Positions 22,096 to 35,290 of a stretch of DNA of 64,000 nucleotides are shown in pieces (within the stretch, counting starts at the first letter, position 1; every line of letters starts with the position of its first letter). The notes beneath the pieces were generated by a model. The model saw nothing but the letters and a program-made list of their open reading frames with translations, did not search any database and was not told the DNA's origin. Made by a program: the position numbers and the translations under genes. The DNA is from Laetiporus sulphureus 93-53 (taxonomy: Eukaryota > Basidiomycota > Agaricomycetes > Polyporales > Laetiporaceae): NCBI RefSeq assembly GCF_001632365.1, contig NW_024468513.1, forward strand, positions 559,639 to 623,638, in the 5' to 3' direction.

Positions 22096-24946
22096 TCACA
22101 GCTTTGCCTTGGCTTTCTCCGCACTGGTACCGCCGATGAACTTCTCTAGCTCCCGATACTTGTAGTAGAGCTGCAATGAATCCGGGTTCGCCACCGTTCC
22201 GCTCGGTTTCAGAGTTGAGCCCGACACGATCTGCTTTACGGCAATCTCAATCTTCTTGCCGTTCACAGTGTACTGTGAGGCATAGTCAGATAATCGCTAT
22301 GAGTCGCTCCTATGATACGCCCACTAACCGGGATGTCCTCAATCTCGAATATGTACGCCGGTACATGCCTGTGGCTGAGGGACTTCCGGATCGCCGCGCG
22401 CAACTTGTTTTTCAAACTCTCAGTCAGGACGTGGCCTGCGCGCATCTTGACGAACAGCAGGACACGCTCGTCCTTATCTTGTGGCCGACGTTGGCCAACG
22501 CATAGCGAATCATCAATGACGTCGGCAAAATCCTCCAGTACGGTGTAAATCTCAGCAGAACCAAAGCGCACTCCGCTTGGATTGAGGACCCCATCGCTGA
22601 GCGTATCATTTCAGACATGAGACGTGGGGCGACACGACCGCTGCGGGGTACACGAACCTTCGACCTAGAATCATGAGGCCTTGCGTCTCAGGATTCTTCG
22701 CGATGAAGTCGCCCTGATGCCAGATGCCTAGCAACAAATAAGTCGAAGCTGGGCCATCGTGATGCACTACACATACTGGGATATTTCTCGAAGTAAGCTT
22801 TCCTGACTTTCGCGCCCGACTTATCGCCCCACAATCCGAGAGGAAGCGAAACATGAGGCCGAGTGCAGACCAGCTCTCCTGGTAGTCCCGTATCTTCCAT
22901 ATTCTTCCCATCTTGGTCGAATATTTCCACTTTCATTCCTAACAGCTTGCCCTGGATCTCTGCGGCATCTCTGCCATGAGAAAAAAAAATGAATGCGTGC
23001 CGACAAGCGTACCTCCTGCATATACAGGCAAGGTAGGAACTCCACCCACGACTGGAGACTGGATCAGTCTTGAGCAGTACTGTCAATCTGCCATGGCACG
23101 TACATGCACCACAAATATCCGTGCCTCCGGAGAAAGACACCAGATGGACATCTGGATTGAACGCCTTTTGAGCCCACTCAAACATTGCAGGAGCGAGGAC
23201 GGAGCCTGTAGAGCCCACGGTACGTAATGCGTCGAAAGGAGCGATCGTCGCTAGAGGAATGATCGACATGAGCCTCGACCTTAGTCAAAGGGGCATGAGA
23301 CTCACACGGTTCGATGCCTTTCCCTTGCACTTCACTTAGGAAGCGCGGACTGGTGCCGAAGACCGTTACGCTACATCGAATTGTAGTACTCCCGTCTCAT
23401 CAACTGCTTAGATATAGAAAGTAACGTACCCCTGGCGGCTGAGGAACTTCAAAAAATCTGTCACATTTGGATAGAATGGAGAGCCGTCATAAAGGATTAT
23501 GCGACTGCCGCAAGCAAGGCCTTGCAGCATATAGGGCCACATCATCCATCCCGTCTGTATCGACCGCATCGTCAGTGAACACATTCCACGGTTTATTTCT
23601 GCGAACCTACGGTAGTGTACTGGAAGTAGGTGTCATCAACAGTCAAACCGAGGGAGATGCGGAGGTCTTTCTTTGCTTGCATAAGCACGCCCTATGAGAG
23701 TATCAACACCAATGTCATGCTAATACTTTGACACGAAGCACGTACACCAGCAGTGTGGACGATGCACTTCGGTGGACCGCTTGTTCCCGAAGAGTATAGG
23801 ATGTACAGAGGGTGATTGAATGGAAGCTGTTCGAAGACTAGCTCTAGATTGCCTCCGGCGGAGAGGAATGCCGACAGTGATGTGCTACGGTCAGAGGTCA
23901 TTTCAGTCAAATTGTGTTATCCGTGGAACAATGTCCAAAAACATTACCTGCCGGGCACGCGGTTCATATGGGATGCAGTGACCTCCTGTCCCGTCCGCGC
24001 ACTGGGTAAGAGCACCACACGCTGGAGGCCATGCGATTGCAGGGCTTGCGCAATTTCCAAGACTTTGGGCATCAAGTCGATCGGCTTGCCGGCCCAGGTC
24101 ACCTCCGTCTCAGAGAAGACAATTTTGGGCTGAATTTGCCGATATCTATCGAGGATTCCCTAACAGAACAAATAGGCAATGAGCATTGACAGGACGCTGG
24201 CTTGATATGCTTGGATTATACCTGTGTCCCCATGTCCGTAGCCGTACTGGAGAAGATAGCACCTATGCTAGCTGACGCAAGGGCAATGACGACGGCGTCT
24301 ATGGAATTCGTGACAATAGCTTCAATGAATTACTTCAGAAATTGCCATGACATTGTAATGAATGATGATATAATCCTACCTGCGACTCGATCGCCTGCAA
24401 CGATGCCGCTGACTCTCATAGCTGCGGCCATACTTCTGACCATCTGTCTAAGTTGTCGGTAAGTATAGCTGAAGATGGCCCCTGTTTCTCTGGCAGCAGT
24501 GCAAGCAATGCCATCATCGTTGCGATGGAGGAGGTTCTCTGCATAATTAAGCCGTGCGCCAGGGAACCAGGTAGGAAGTTCCTTGATGGGACCGTCCTGC
24601 AGAACCTATGAGGTAATATTAATTGAGTTGCAACATCAGGTGGTGCGGATTGCAAGCTGAACGACCTGTGTTGGTGGTACGGAATATATGATGCCGACAA
24701 ATTCCCAAACATCAGTCCAGAAAGTGTAGTCTTCCACAGAGTACTTGTGAAGCTCGTGATAATTTCCTGTGAGAGCGGTCAAGATACATTGTCCAGTGTA
24801 GATGGGCGCGCGGTAGACATACTCAAATTCAGTCCATGCTTCCGATTGATAACGCGACGAAACACGTCGAGCGAAGTACGTGATGGATGAGCAGGTCGCC
24901 AGATAAGTTTAGACTGCGCGAAATGCGACTCCGTATGTCCTGCCAT
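22096..24946 (-). CDS. acetoacetyl-CoA synthetase (ANL superfamily)
   Basis: It activates acetoacetate to acetoacetyl-CoA via an acyl-adenylate, in the cytosol, feeding sterol and lipid synthesis. The start is ATG at 24946 ([16 protein letters not shown]), leading to [18 protein letters not shown], the N-terminal segment of this family. A later exon carries the family segment [20 protein letters not shown]. The AMP-binding P-loop is [40 protein letters not shown] and the hinge/C-terminal region ([20 protein letters not shown], then SLCVGQRRP) follow in order. The protein ends [20 protein letters not shown] near the stop at 22096, where acetoacetyl-CoA synthetases end, not with the short-chain acyl-CoA synthetase tail. 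Ten or more short introns interrupt it. It is divergent from SEY1 across 584 bp. The family is secure, individual splice sites less so. Confidence 0.92.
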
Positions 24947-25530
24947 AAGCTGCGATCTCTATGAATCTAATTCTGCGGGTTTTCTATGCCAGACACCGAG
25001 AAAGATGGCTCAACAGCTCTTTCAGCTGTCCCAGGGATGGAAGGAAAGAAAAGAAAGTGGTACCGGCCTCCGGATCAACATCCCCTCCATATAGGGCGAA
25101 GGAGTCAATCACCTGAACAGATTTATCCCAGACTTGTCATTGGCAATGCAGAAATTGACCAAAGTGTCGAAAACACCCGGAATTTTACGCGGATACCATG
25201 TATACGTTCTTGTGACTTGTCTACATACATTGATCGCATGCAGGCAAGCACACGTGAAATTGCATCTGGGGCTGCAAGGCGATTGCGACGTGTTCTTGGG
25301 GGACAGGCGTGAACGTGCATGTTTGTTGGTCTCAGCAAGGACGCCTCACTGATCGGCCACTGCCGAGACTGCAACAGGCAACTCGACCGACTGAGATGAT
25401 GCCAGGCTTGCTGCCCCAACGGCCCCCCTGCGCAACGCACCTTTCTCTCCCCACCACCACCACCATCTCCTTCGCATCTGATTCCCACAATATCAATCGT
25501 CTCTCTCAACCTTACAAACGAGGCACAGCA
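24947..25530. promoter_or_regulatory. divergent promoter of acetoacetyl-CoA synthetase and SEY1
   Basis: 584 bp between two start codons pointing away from each other. It must hold both promoters and 5' leaders. It includes a pyrimidine-rich stretch at 25428-25475 (ccaccaccaccacc) just upstream of the SEY1 start. No gene is seen. Confidence 0.6.
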
Positions 25531-28500
25531 ATGGCCATCAACGGTCACGTCAACGGAGACGCGGCCACACCGAAGGGGCCGAATTATGAGCGCGTCCAAA
25601 TCATTAATGATGAGAAACAGTTCATGTGTGTGCAGTTTGCGCATAAGCACGGGCCGGTCTGAGTTGCTGCCTTTGTTAGACCGGAGTTGACCCAGCAGAT
25701 TGAGCGTTGGGACTTGCACAGTGCCGGATTCGACTATGACATTGTCGCAGTGTTTGGGTCGCAATCCACAGGCAAAAGTGAGTAAAGATGCTCGCGTTCA
25801 CCACCTCTTTACGCTGACATATGACTGTAGGCACGCTGTTGAACCGCCTTTTTGGCACGAATTTTGATGTTATGGACGAGACCAGACGGCAACAGACCAC
25901 TAAAGGTATGTTGATATACTTTATAAAGCCTGGTGTGGAAAACTCTCGTATCCCGTACGACTTTGTTCTGCTTGATGGTTGCTGTCTTCATACATAGCTC
26001 CAGCTGGTGGTTCTACTTGCGATGACCACGCCAGGAGAGGAAAATCATCAGCACCGGAGCCGGTCACATATGAGGAGAGATGACTATATGCGTCGTTCTC
26101 TGTGGGTAAACCCCGTAGCAAACCATTGGCAGGCTACATGCACGGTCTCGTTCTGGGAACCTAGAAAGCCATAGCTATCGATGTCCAATTCATGTCGGGT
26201 TTACTTGAGGACCAAGATGGCGACTGGCTAACGTGCCTGTAGGAATTTGGATGTGCAGAGCTAAGGGCATGAACGTCATGGTCATGGATGTTGAAGGTAC
26301 TGACGGGCGAGAAAGGGGAGAGGATCAAGTACGTGTCCAGCCATTATTTTCCTTCCTTGTTCTGACAGGTGCTAGGATTTTGAACGCAAATCAGCTCTAT
26401 TCTCCCTTGCGTCGTCAGAGGTCCTCATTGTCAACCTCTGGGAACATCAAGTTGGCTTATATCAGGGCGCTAACATGGGCCTTCTGAAGACCGTCTTTGA
26501 AGTGAATCTGGGTATCTTTGGGAAGAAGACTGCAGACGGGTATGTCCAACCTCAGTTTGCATGCGACATCATTGAACACTCCCGGCAGACGTAACCAGCG
26601 TACGCTTCTTCTGTTCGCGATACGTGATCACATCGGTACCACACCGTTGGCGAATCTGCAAGCCACGCTCACTGCGGATCTGCAAAAGATCTGGGAGACG
26701 CTCTCGAAGCCACCAGAGTTGCAAGATAGGCAACTGTCTGATTATTTCGACTTATCGTTTGTAGCGCTACCACACAAGATCCTTGCGGCCGACAAGTTCG
26801 AGTCCGAGGTGCAGGAGCTAAGGAAGCGCTTCATGGACAAGGGGCGCGAAGACTATGTTTTCAAGCCTGCGTACCACAAACGCATCCCTGCTGATGGTGT
26901 TGCGTTCTATATGGAGGGCATCTGGGTGAGAGCACATTCTAGGATATGCTGTCAATTGATTGGTTGAATGTCTTTCTTCCTGTAGGAACAAGTGCAGACG
27001 AACAAGGACTTGGATTTGCCTACTCAACAGGAACTATTGGCTCAATTCCGCTGCGATGAGATCTCTGCTGCAGCTTTGACGGAGTTCAATGAGCAGGCGA
27101 AACCCCAACGCCGGCCTATCGAGTCCGGCAAGGTGATCGAAAATCTCGGCGGCATGATGCGTGCTTGGCGTTCTGGTGCACTCGGTGCGCATACATCCTT
27201 TCACTTCTTCAATTGCAGCTTAGTCGGTAACCTGCAGAGCGTTATGACCGAGATGCATCACGTTATCACCAGGGCGTGTACAAGCGGAAACGCGCTGATC
27301 TCGTGTCTGTCCTCGACTCGACGCTCTCGCCATTGTTCCTCGGGCAGCTGAAGAATCTACACAAGGCGTCTCTCGTCACGTTCAAGAAAGAAATGCTCGA
27401 GGGTATGCGGGGCGAGAACTATAACTTTGCTGAGGTCGTTGCTGCTGCGCGGGAGCGATGCGAGAAGCGATTCTTGGACGGTGCACAGGAGGCACTCGTA
27501 GAGGGTACCGATTGGAACTATGAGGAGGAACTTGAGCTCCTCAGGAACGAGATAAGGATCGTGGCTGACCAGTGCAGAAAAGATGAGACGAAGAAGATGG
27601 TCAATGCAATCGAGGTGGGCGAACTCAGCTGTCGAAGCAGTCCCATTGTGACACTACGAGCCTGCAGCGTAATATCAAGAAGCAGATATCGGATCCTGTT
27701 GAGATTTGGCTCAATAAGCCTCAGCCCGACATGTGGGACGAGATACTCAAAGTGTTTCGTGAACTACTCGAGAAGGCGGAGTCGATGTACCTCACGAAGG
27801 CAAAGAGTCAGTGCACAACTTATCCCGCGAACGTTGACGCTCTAACCTTGTGTACGTTGACCAGGCTTCAACTGCACTGACGAGGAGAACGAGACCTCCT
27901 TGGCGATCCTGAGGAAACGTGCATGGCTCGCTTTGCGCGCCAAGGTTGACGAACAAACGACCGACGCGGCCTTCCTCACTAAGCTCCGCACTCATTTTGA
28001 GGAGCGATTCCGCTACGACGAACACGGCGTTCCGCGAGTATGGAAGCCTTCGGACGACATTGATGGCGCGTTCAAGAAGGCAAGGGATCAGGTGCGTCAG
28101 ACCGATTCTGAAGCGCCATTGTCGAATGACTCAACTACCGTAATCAGACACTGGAGCTCATTCCTTTATACTCAAGGATCAACCCAATCGATGGCACGTT
28201 GGAATATTCCTTGCCTTCTGAGGAATCCGACCCTCTCTCGTCGACGGACGAGTTCGACTTCCCTGCTACTCTCGTTATCTTTTCCGAGACGAAGATCTTG
28301 GACTTGATGAGCCGCTTTAGACGGGATGCGGATGCATACTACGTCGAGGCCAAGCGCAGCATGGTATCCAGCGTGGCGCAGATACCCTATTGGATGTATG
28401 GCGTCCTCGTGGTGCTGGGTTGGAATGAGGCGATGTTCGTGCTGTTCAATCCGTTGTACTTTGCCATGCTTTTGTGCATGGTTGGCGCTGCGTACGTGTT

Positions 28501-28798
28501 CAACCTTTATAGCAGAAACATTTCTCGCTGATCCGCCCTGTAGCTACATTGTCGTGCAACTGGGCATGGCAGGACCGTTGCTCCAAATTACGAGGACACT
28601 AGTGAATGAGGTATGTGGATGCCTTCATTTGCATACGTCTACAAGCCTCTAAGATCATCGTAGGTTCAAAGTCAAGCCTATAACCATTTACGAGATCATT
28701 TTTCCCAACCACATCTTACCGAGCCAGTGCGGGCACAGGCCGTTATGCAAAATGAGGTGGATCCAGAATTGAGAGATAGGAAGACCGATTTCATGTAA
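25531..28798 (+). CDS. SEY1: SEY1/atlastin-type ER membrane-fusion GTPase
   Basis: Sey1 tethers and fuses ER tubules; it is the fungal counterpart of plant RHD3 and works in place of atlastin. Start [10 protein letters not shown] at 25531. The GTPase domain shows G1 GSQSTGKST, the switch region [13 protein letters not shown]3 [14 protein letters not shown] and the G4-region motif [20 protein letters not shown] long helical bundle follows ([17 protein letters not shown], then [20 protein letters not shown]). Near the end two TM segments lie in [19 protein letters not shown] and [16 protein letters not shown], then an amphipathic tail ends RDRKTDFM. The first intron (25626-25679) splits QFIPELTQQ. 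The third, 25906-26242, is 337 nt, unusually long here. All joins checked keep frame. Confidence 0.96.
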
Positions 28799-31488
28799 TT
28801 CGCGTGGACTTGTGGTGTAAATCCTATTGGATGGTTTTCCTTGACCTGTACTTATTACCTTGCTGCAAATAAACTGCTAATATGGTTTCAAAATAGCATG
28901 TCCCTGATTCTGCCCGACGCTGCGCTGCATGGGCATCCTATAGACATGGGGCCCGTTTCTGACCGTACAGAATGCCGTCGGATCATCACAAATGGTAACC
29001 GTGTCTGGGTGGCACTACTTGCCCTCATCATACGGTTCATCTTTTCGCAAACCTTCCAATGACCTTGATTTACGTGGGTTCCAAATAGCAGAGCTGTGTA
29101 TATGGTCTTGATTATTCGTCCACAACTTGGCTGCGGGCTAGTCATCATATATTGTTCTCGCTCTTGACTTGGTCGCAGACCTCGAACAGTTGATTTATGG
29201 ACAGATGAATGCTGCATTCCGCATGAGCACGCCTGCTCACCGGATGACATGTTCGAAATCTCTGCGGAAAAACAATGCCTTGAGGAAAGAGCTTTTCAGT
29301 TCTGTCAAGGTACGCGATACATGTCGTCATGTGGTTTTCCGGGTCGCCTCATCCTGGATCCACTCATAAATCCAGAAAGAATACGACAAGGAGACGGGAT
29401 TAAGAATACCACAAGTCGTTCCGAGACTGCATTGTCGCTCGGATGAGCTGGATCGAGCGGTTTTGGAGCACGGTTCGCTGTCAACAGTGATATCAGAGGA
29501 GACCTGGTGGGATTTAATTAGCCTACGAAATTGAGGACCGATCAATACAGCATCGCTCTGCCGTCTTCTTGACATGCTCCTGTGGTAGCAAAGTTTCCGC
29601 TCGCCATTGATATGGACAGCTGTAGAATATATGAGCTTGACAACATTACATTGCTGAACAGCCCGAGCACTCTGATGTGTTCAGTATAAGTTGGTCCTGT
29701 TCCGAACGGATCATCATCACTCGGGCAGGTTTTGAGCTAACAGTCATGACACGTTGCATTGATAGTCGTTGAGCTTATATTTTGAGTCAATGTTGGTTTT
29801 AAGGTAATCGTGCTTGGGAACAGGGCTAGGATGATCAACGATTGACATAGGTGACTACACTTGGAGCGTACAGTATGTCGGAATTGCGACCTGCATTTTT
29901 GTGCCATCTTGACGTTGGCCAAGGTCATAGCTGCTGCAGCCGTAGGCCATTTCGAGCGTGACATTGAGGTGATAGGGCCCAGGTTTGACGATGACCTCGG
30001 ATTTTACCCTCGAACGCTGGTTTGATCTTGGTGCGAGCGGCTTGAGCTATCCATATGAAGAGCTGTGTAGGTATTATCAATAGAATGGGCGAAATGCAGC
30101 GTGAAGGTTTGCGATCATCTTCTAGCGTGCTTTGGCGCATCGGTCCGCAGCCAACAAGTTTCGTGAGGTTGTGTCTTGGAGTTTGAAGGCTTGTCAGCTC
30201 TCCGTTGGCCGACACGAGGCAGCTCTACACGTCACTGACTTATAGCTGGTCAGATCATTTCGGCCTACCCGTCAATTCGCTTGACCCATGCTCAAACATG
30301 ACTGACTGCAGAACCAACTTCGTCCTTGACCATCTTGCTCTATGACCCTTTTTGTGGTGTCACCGATTAACTATTGATCTTGAATGCATCCTTGGAGTCT
30401 GGTTGCGAGGGTGCCAGTGGATCTGGCATTATCTCATTGGTGGTTCCCAAATCTCACAGAATTGACATTGACGTTGGTAATGTCGACCAGCACCAAGCCC
30501 GTAATGACAATCGAACGTTGACACTATCATGGCTAACCGCCTTGCGTCGGCGGCAATTCTCGTTCAATTAAATCCTTGTCGTTGGCGATGTTGAGACACG
30601 TTGAATGAACAGCCGTCGAGATGGATTTCATTTCAGTCCTGACACTAATCTCAGATTCCACGTTGGACAATTGAGCAAGATGGTAAATGCCAAGCAGAAT
30701 ATGCAACGCACTGATGAAAAGCCGCATATAGCCGCTCGTGATCTTCTAGAAGCCCAGGTATGTCCGGGCCGTTGAGCAGACAACTTCGCCGCTGGCGTCA
30801 GGTCAAGTGGCTTTGGTTCTTGAGGTGGTCGGTTGTCGAAACTTGCGGAGGATAAACAGCAGAGGGCGAGCATGCATAAGAGTAGTAAGCAGATGATGTG
30901 ACGAAGCACATTCGGGGATGACGATTGGAGACGAAGTACTTGGAGGCAGGCCCCCGCTTTATACTGTCAGCCGCCCGCCGCGCGTCAGTCATGTGACCGT
31001 GATGAGATAGCCGCTCATCCGAGTTCCACCAAATTTGCCGCCCTGGTTGGGCTGCCACTACCGTGACTCACAGGCATGTCAGATATCGATGGAAAGTATG
31101 CATGGTGATGTTCAGCATGAGGTAGCTGCAGCCTCTTTCTGTTTTCTCTATGAGTCCCAACCGACATAGGAGCTCTCTATGATCCGGATATGTGAAATCC
31201 TTGAGAAAATATAGTAGCAGCAGAAGGCTGAGACATCCGTTCAGTCGGATATCAAGAAACCTCAGTCGATCGCGAAGATCTAGGAAGCCCTCATCAGTAG
31301 CATGTATAGATATTCTGTGGGTATACCATCGTAATAAGACAGACATGAACTGGACAGCTATTAGCCGCTCGCCGTCATCATGAGTTAAATTGCGTGGAAT
31401 ATTGCTACATCTACAGCGTTTGGATACATAAAAATCAGTCAAAGTCCGCATTATCCAAATATAACCGTGTGCTCGCTCACAAGAGACT
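28799..31488. other. gene-poor stretch with one weak secreted-protein candidate
   Basis: About 2.7 kb. Most frames are short and without recognisable domains. The best candidate is on the minus strand: a tataaa-like element at about 30958-30963, then within 70 nt a short hydrophobic leader (MLALCCLSSASF) followed by PPQEPKPLDLTPAAKL. The frame continues without a clear intron or homology, and no ATG precedes the preferred upstream part. It could be a small secreted protein, but evidence is thin. Confidence 0.35.
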
Positions 31489-33186
31489 TTAAAAGTACGA
31501 GCCTTCTCCAGCATAGGAACCAGCAGTTTGAGAGCTCACAGTATCTGTGATATGGTGGGTCTTCACATCCTCTTCGCTCATAAGCTCTGCAAGCTCAAGC
31601 TGCTCCGCCTGTCGTCGGATATATTCAACCGAGCCAGGGCCAAATGCAGGAGTAGGCTTCGCGTACGGTCGCACAGTCACTGCCAGACGTCCTGCGGGAA
31701 TGGCTGCCTGCAACTCCGATTGCGGTGGGACGGGTTGAAATGCAACCTGTCCGTGTTAATTCATCATTCATCAGGATTTAAAATTAGTCGCTAAGGAGGA
31801 CACGCACCGTATCATTCATATTTTTGTAACCTCTAAGAAATACATTCACACTTTCCAATTCCTGCGTGACTTTGTCCCTTCTTCGTTCCCGCATCTCTTT
31901 CTCCCGATCCGAGTTCAACACACCTGTGCCGCTCTTGAGGTCCTCTAACTCTTTCTTGGCCCACGCGAGAAAAGCTACCGCTATGCCGCCTTTCGCCGTG
32001 TCACCATTTTCTCCGGCATCGACCCCCAACCATTTGCGGGCGAGGGCAGCGTGGAATGCTGCTTCCTCAGCGAGGTATCTGCGCAACTCGGGCGCAACTT
32101 CCTCTCCACCTTCATCTCTGACCGCGCTATCCCGATCCTTGGATTTGCCGATGTGCAGATGTATCTTGCTCTTGCCAGACGCAGGGCGATAGTCACCTGG
32201 CATCTTCGCAAGAGACCTGGCAGAGGAATAGAGGGCTGCACATTCGAGATGCAACTTAGCGATGAGCACTGGAGAAGGATGTGACTTGGGAAGAGGAGGA
32301 CCAGGGGTGAGTGCGCTGTCAAACGCTGATTTAGAGAGAAGTTTCCGAATGGCAAGTGTTTGCGCGTCGGCTAGAGCCATTCTGCACATATTCATGAGAT
32401 ATCAATCGACAACCATGCATACGACACCGCACGTACTTGCTTAGCCCGACTATGACTTCTCTGCTCAGATCTGGAGGACGCGGACAGTTTAAACCAGCGG
32501 CTAGCACTCGCTCTCGCTCTCGCTCCCATTCCGCCAAGCAGTCTTTTGCGATGTACTCAAAGACCCCAGCGGCTTTGCATAGCAGCGTGACAGCGAAGCC
32601 AAGGCGTTCATCCTTCACTTTTCTCTCCGCATCAGAGATAGCACGGTCTTTCTCGTATTCTCCAAGTGAATGGACCACAGTTCGAGCGAGGTTTGATAGG
32701 GCGAAGGCATAAGTCAACAAGGTGAAGATCAGCTCAGTGGATAAGGTCGGTATCGAGATGCGTGGTGAGTTGTGGAAGACAGACGAGGATAGCGTGGTGC
32801 GCCAGCTAAACACTGGGGTTCAATCGTTGGTAACATCGAGGGCGATAGTCAGGAGGCGTACTTGGCTCCGTCTTCAACACGAGCTCTCCATACTCCAGGC
32901 AATTTAATATGCTATATAATTGCGGGAGATAGTCGTCGAGTACCTATGGGTGTGTAAAAACCATAGACAGATGCGCAAGCAGTTAGGATCAACTAACTTT
33001 GACCAATTTCAGGTAATCCTTGCCGCCATCGTCCGCACGCTTACTCTCCTTCAGAGCTGCGCGTAGGTTAGCGCGAGCCTCTGTCGCTTGTGCAACCTCG
33101 GCCGTATACAAGGCCGAACGGTCATCGCATATTCCGGTAAAGAATATCGCGCCAGTGGTAGGCAACTCGTAGAAATATGTAGACAT
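31489..33186 (-). CDS. palC: PalC-type BRO1-domain protein of ambient-pH signalling
   Basis: The start at 33186 (MSTYFYELPTTGAIFFTGIC) matches the usual beginning of PalC proteins; an in-frame ATG upstream (33234) is also possible. The protein runs through ARANLRAALKESKRADDGG, DDYLPQLYSILNCLEYGELV, an exon with SWRTTLSSSVFHNSPRI, and KAAGVFEYIAKDCLAEWERE, with strongly charged helices typical of a BRO1 domain. The end (NDTVAFQPVPPQSELQAAIP, then PYAKPTPAFGPGSVEYIRRQ) contains proline-rich tail elements. In Aspergillus PalC links the plasma-membrane pH sensor to ESCRT-III (Vps32) and PalA, leading to PacC cleavage. The basidiomycete Rim pathway uses homologues in the same way. It shares a 247-nt divergent promoter with the F-box gene. 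I am fairly sure of BRO1/PalC, less so of function here. Confidence 0.85.
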
Positions 33187-33433
33187 CGTTACGGCAGAGT
33201 GAGTGGCAGTCGAAGAGCAGCAGGGCTCGGCCATGATTCGGCCACGCGGTAGTGACAGCGGGGTCAGACCTGTTACATCCAGTCACGCTCTCGACTTCAC
33301 TTCCTCGCTCGCGAAAGTCATGAATTCTCCGATTTTTCTTCGTCGCTCCCGCTACGCCGTCCTCCCTTCTCGTCGCTTGGACAGATAAACTAGAGGACAG
33401 ACGATTAATACTGCCGTTCTGTTCTCTCCATCA
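33187..33433. promoter_or_regulatory. divergent promoter of palC and the F-box gene
   Basis: 247 bp between the two ATGs, transcribed away from each other, too short for another gene. No specific regulatory motif could be assigned by eye. Confidence 0.6.
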
Positions 33434-34870
33434 ATGGAGGAACTCGCCGCATCCAAGCCACAGACATTCACCGAGCGTCCTGATGGTAGGGATATTGGCA
33501 TGATCGACATGCCCTACGACATACTCTTTGAGCTGTTGAGTTATCTTTCTGCTATCGAGTTTTCATCGCTGCTCAGTTGCTGCAAGCCCCTGCATCGATA
33601 CATGCGGGAACCCTCGATCTGGCAGCGTCTCTCAGCCCATTACGGTTTGCGAGATACCACCTACTTTCATGGACTATCCTTCTACATTTTATACACGCGG
33701 CTTCTACATCCTTACGGGCCTTTAATCGGCCTGTGGGCAAGCGATTATCCATACAGTGGCCATATCATGGAGTTTCGCCTGCTCGTTGGCGACGAGGACG
33801 AACAGGGCGGGATTGTCGGAGATGCCTGGGATTTTTCAAGCTCACTTGCAGTTCATCGCATTCCCCGTCAGCCGACCTATACACGCAAGCTAAAGATCGA
33901 ATTTGCGGTTGATGGCGATGGGGAGGGCGTTTCTGTTACTGAGTTAGAGCCGCCAGTGGCTTTGATTCGCACCTACTGTCGCAGCACACATCGGGTCGGC
34001 AGCAAGGAGCATCATGATGCGATGAGACACTGTGCCAAGCTTGAAGTATGTCCATCTTCCTATCAAGGGCATTACCTTCAGCATTACCGCCGCACCTTTC
34101 CACATCCTGATTTCCCATCGGAGGACGCAGATTGGCAGGATGATGAACGCGATTCCCACCGCTTGAAGCCTTGCATGCCGACCACTATCGATCAGCGCGA
34201 AGTCGTGCGTATATACCCTGCTGTCCGTCTTCCCATCGTTTTCACTGCTCCGACTGCCTGCCTCAAGCCCCGATCCATCTCATTTCGTTGCCTCGACCAA
34301 GGATGTACACAGTTCCAATCTACATCGCTGCCCTTCGACAACCTCTCTCCAATTCTTCTACGGTACTATCCACTCAAGCATCTTATACAAAGTGGAGTAG
34401 ATCCCAGTGATGCGCAATGGTCCTTGCAAACATTGGCTGGTCTTTGGCTGGGCTGCTATGGCCTGAGCGGGACGGAATGTTTGCACCTTGCATGGGTGGA
34501 GGAACGTGACACGTTGGAGGCTTTCAAGATCACCGGCGATGTGCATGTCCCGCGTGGAGCGCGCACATGGATCATTCCGGCACACTTTGACGGTTCACAC
34601 TCTCTCGCGGCGGACGCGACGCGGTTCGAGTCGCAGTCTAATATTGAGCGGCTGTTCGTGGATACCGGATTCATAAGTGAGCGAGGATTTCTGTACGGCA
34701 ATGTTTATTTTCTTCTGTGCCATAATGACTCACATCATTTCTGCAGAAGAGACATCAGAGTTCGCCTATTGATAGGTGTCACTGGAGCGGACGAGCTCCA
34801 AATTTGGTGGGATATCATCAACGAGGTCAGACGATACATCCGCTACAAAGGTCGTGATGGTATGTCGTAA
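33434..34870 (+). CDS. F-box protein, FBXO31-like
   Basis: A single open frame of 478 codons. The F-box lies at residues 23-75: MIDMPYDILFELLSYLSAIE, then SSLLSCCKPLHRYMREPSIW, which would bind Skp1 in an SCF ubiquitin ligase. The C-terminal half carries GLWLGCYGLSGTECLHLAW followed by TLEAFKITGDVHVPRGART, the pattern of the substrate-recognition domain of FBXO31 (Pfam Cyclin_D1_bind). An earlier GLWASDYPYSGHIMEFRLLV may be another copy of the same strand pattern. The substrate is unknown. No intron was needed. The frame ends GRDGMS at a stop overlapping a gtatgt; a short 3' intron cannot be excluded. Start codon context is good. Confidence 0.82.
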   Translation: MEELAASKPQTFTERPDGRDIGMIDMPYDILFELLSYLSAIEFSSLLSCCKPLHRYMREPSIWQRLSAHYGLRDTTYFHGLSFYILYTRLLHPYGPLIGLWASDYPYSGHIMEFRLLVGDEDEQGGIVGDAWDFSSSLAVHRIPRQPTYTRKLKIEFAVDGDGEGVSVTELEPPVALIRTYCRSTHRVGSKEHHDAMRHCAKLEVCPSSYQGHYLQHYRRTFPHPDFPSEDADWQDDERDSHRLKPCMPTTIDQREVVRIYPAVRLPIVFTAPTACLKPRSISFRCLDQGCTQFQSTSLPFDNLSPILLRYYPLKHLIQSGVDPSDAQWSLQTLAGLWLGCYGLSGTECLHLAWVEERDTLEAFKITGDVHVPRGARTWIIPAHFDGSHSLAADATRFESQSNIERLFVDTGFISERGFLYGNVYFLLCHNDSHHFCRRDIRVRLLIGVTGADELQIWWDIINEVRRYIRYKGRDGMS

Positions 34871-35290
34871 GGAATATAATTGGATCTACGAGTCAAGGGC
34901 GGGCATCTTTCATATCGGATTCGGCGGTTGGATGCGAAGCGTGGACCCTAGCGGCGTTGCAATATCAATATCGTAACTTATCATTTGACGAGGGTTTATG
35001 TTTTAATCATTTCACAGCATGGGGCAAACATTGGTACCCAACAAGAGCAGAGGGCAGAGGCGGAGGAGCTGGTATCTAAGAGATCGAGAAAACTAGCACA
35101 GAATCAGCTATCCAATCCTACTAGTACGAGGGCTCCATGTAAAGTTAGCACGCAAAAAGGGAATGTGTATATGTGATGGATGGCAAAGCAGTCGTCAGTA
35201 GTACAATTACAGTACAATACACAATGCAGATGTAAGAAGACATCGCGAACAGCTGTAGAGATCGACTGTCTCTTTTCCTAGTCCATACAA
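34871..35290. other. convergent intergenic region
   Basis: About 0.42 kb between two 3' ends. No gene seen. Confidence 0.5.

Noticed and set aside
25123..25764. 213-codon minus-strand frame in the divergent promoter
   Set aside because: Overlaps the SEY1 first exons antisense; no recognisable domain.
31068..31514. 148-codon minus-strand frame
   Set aside because: Overlaps the last palC exon in another frame and extends into its 3' side; no support.
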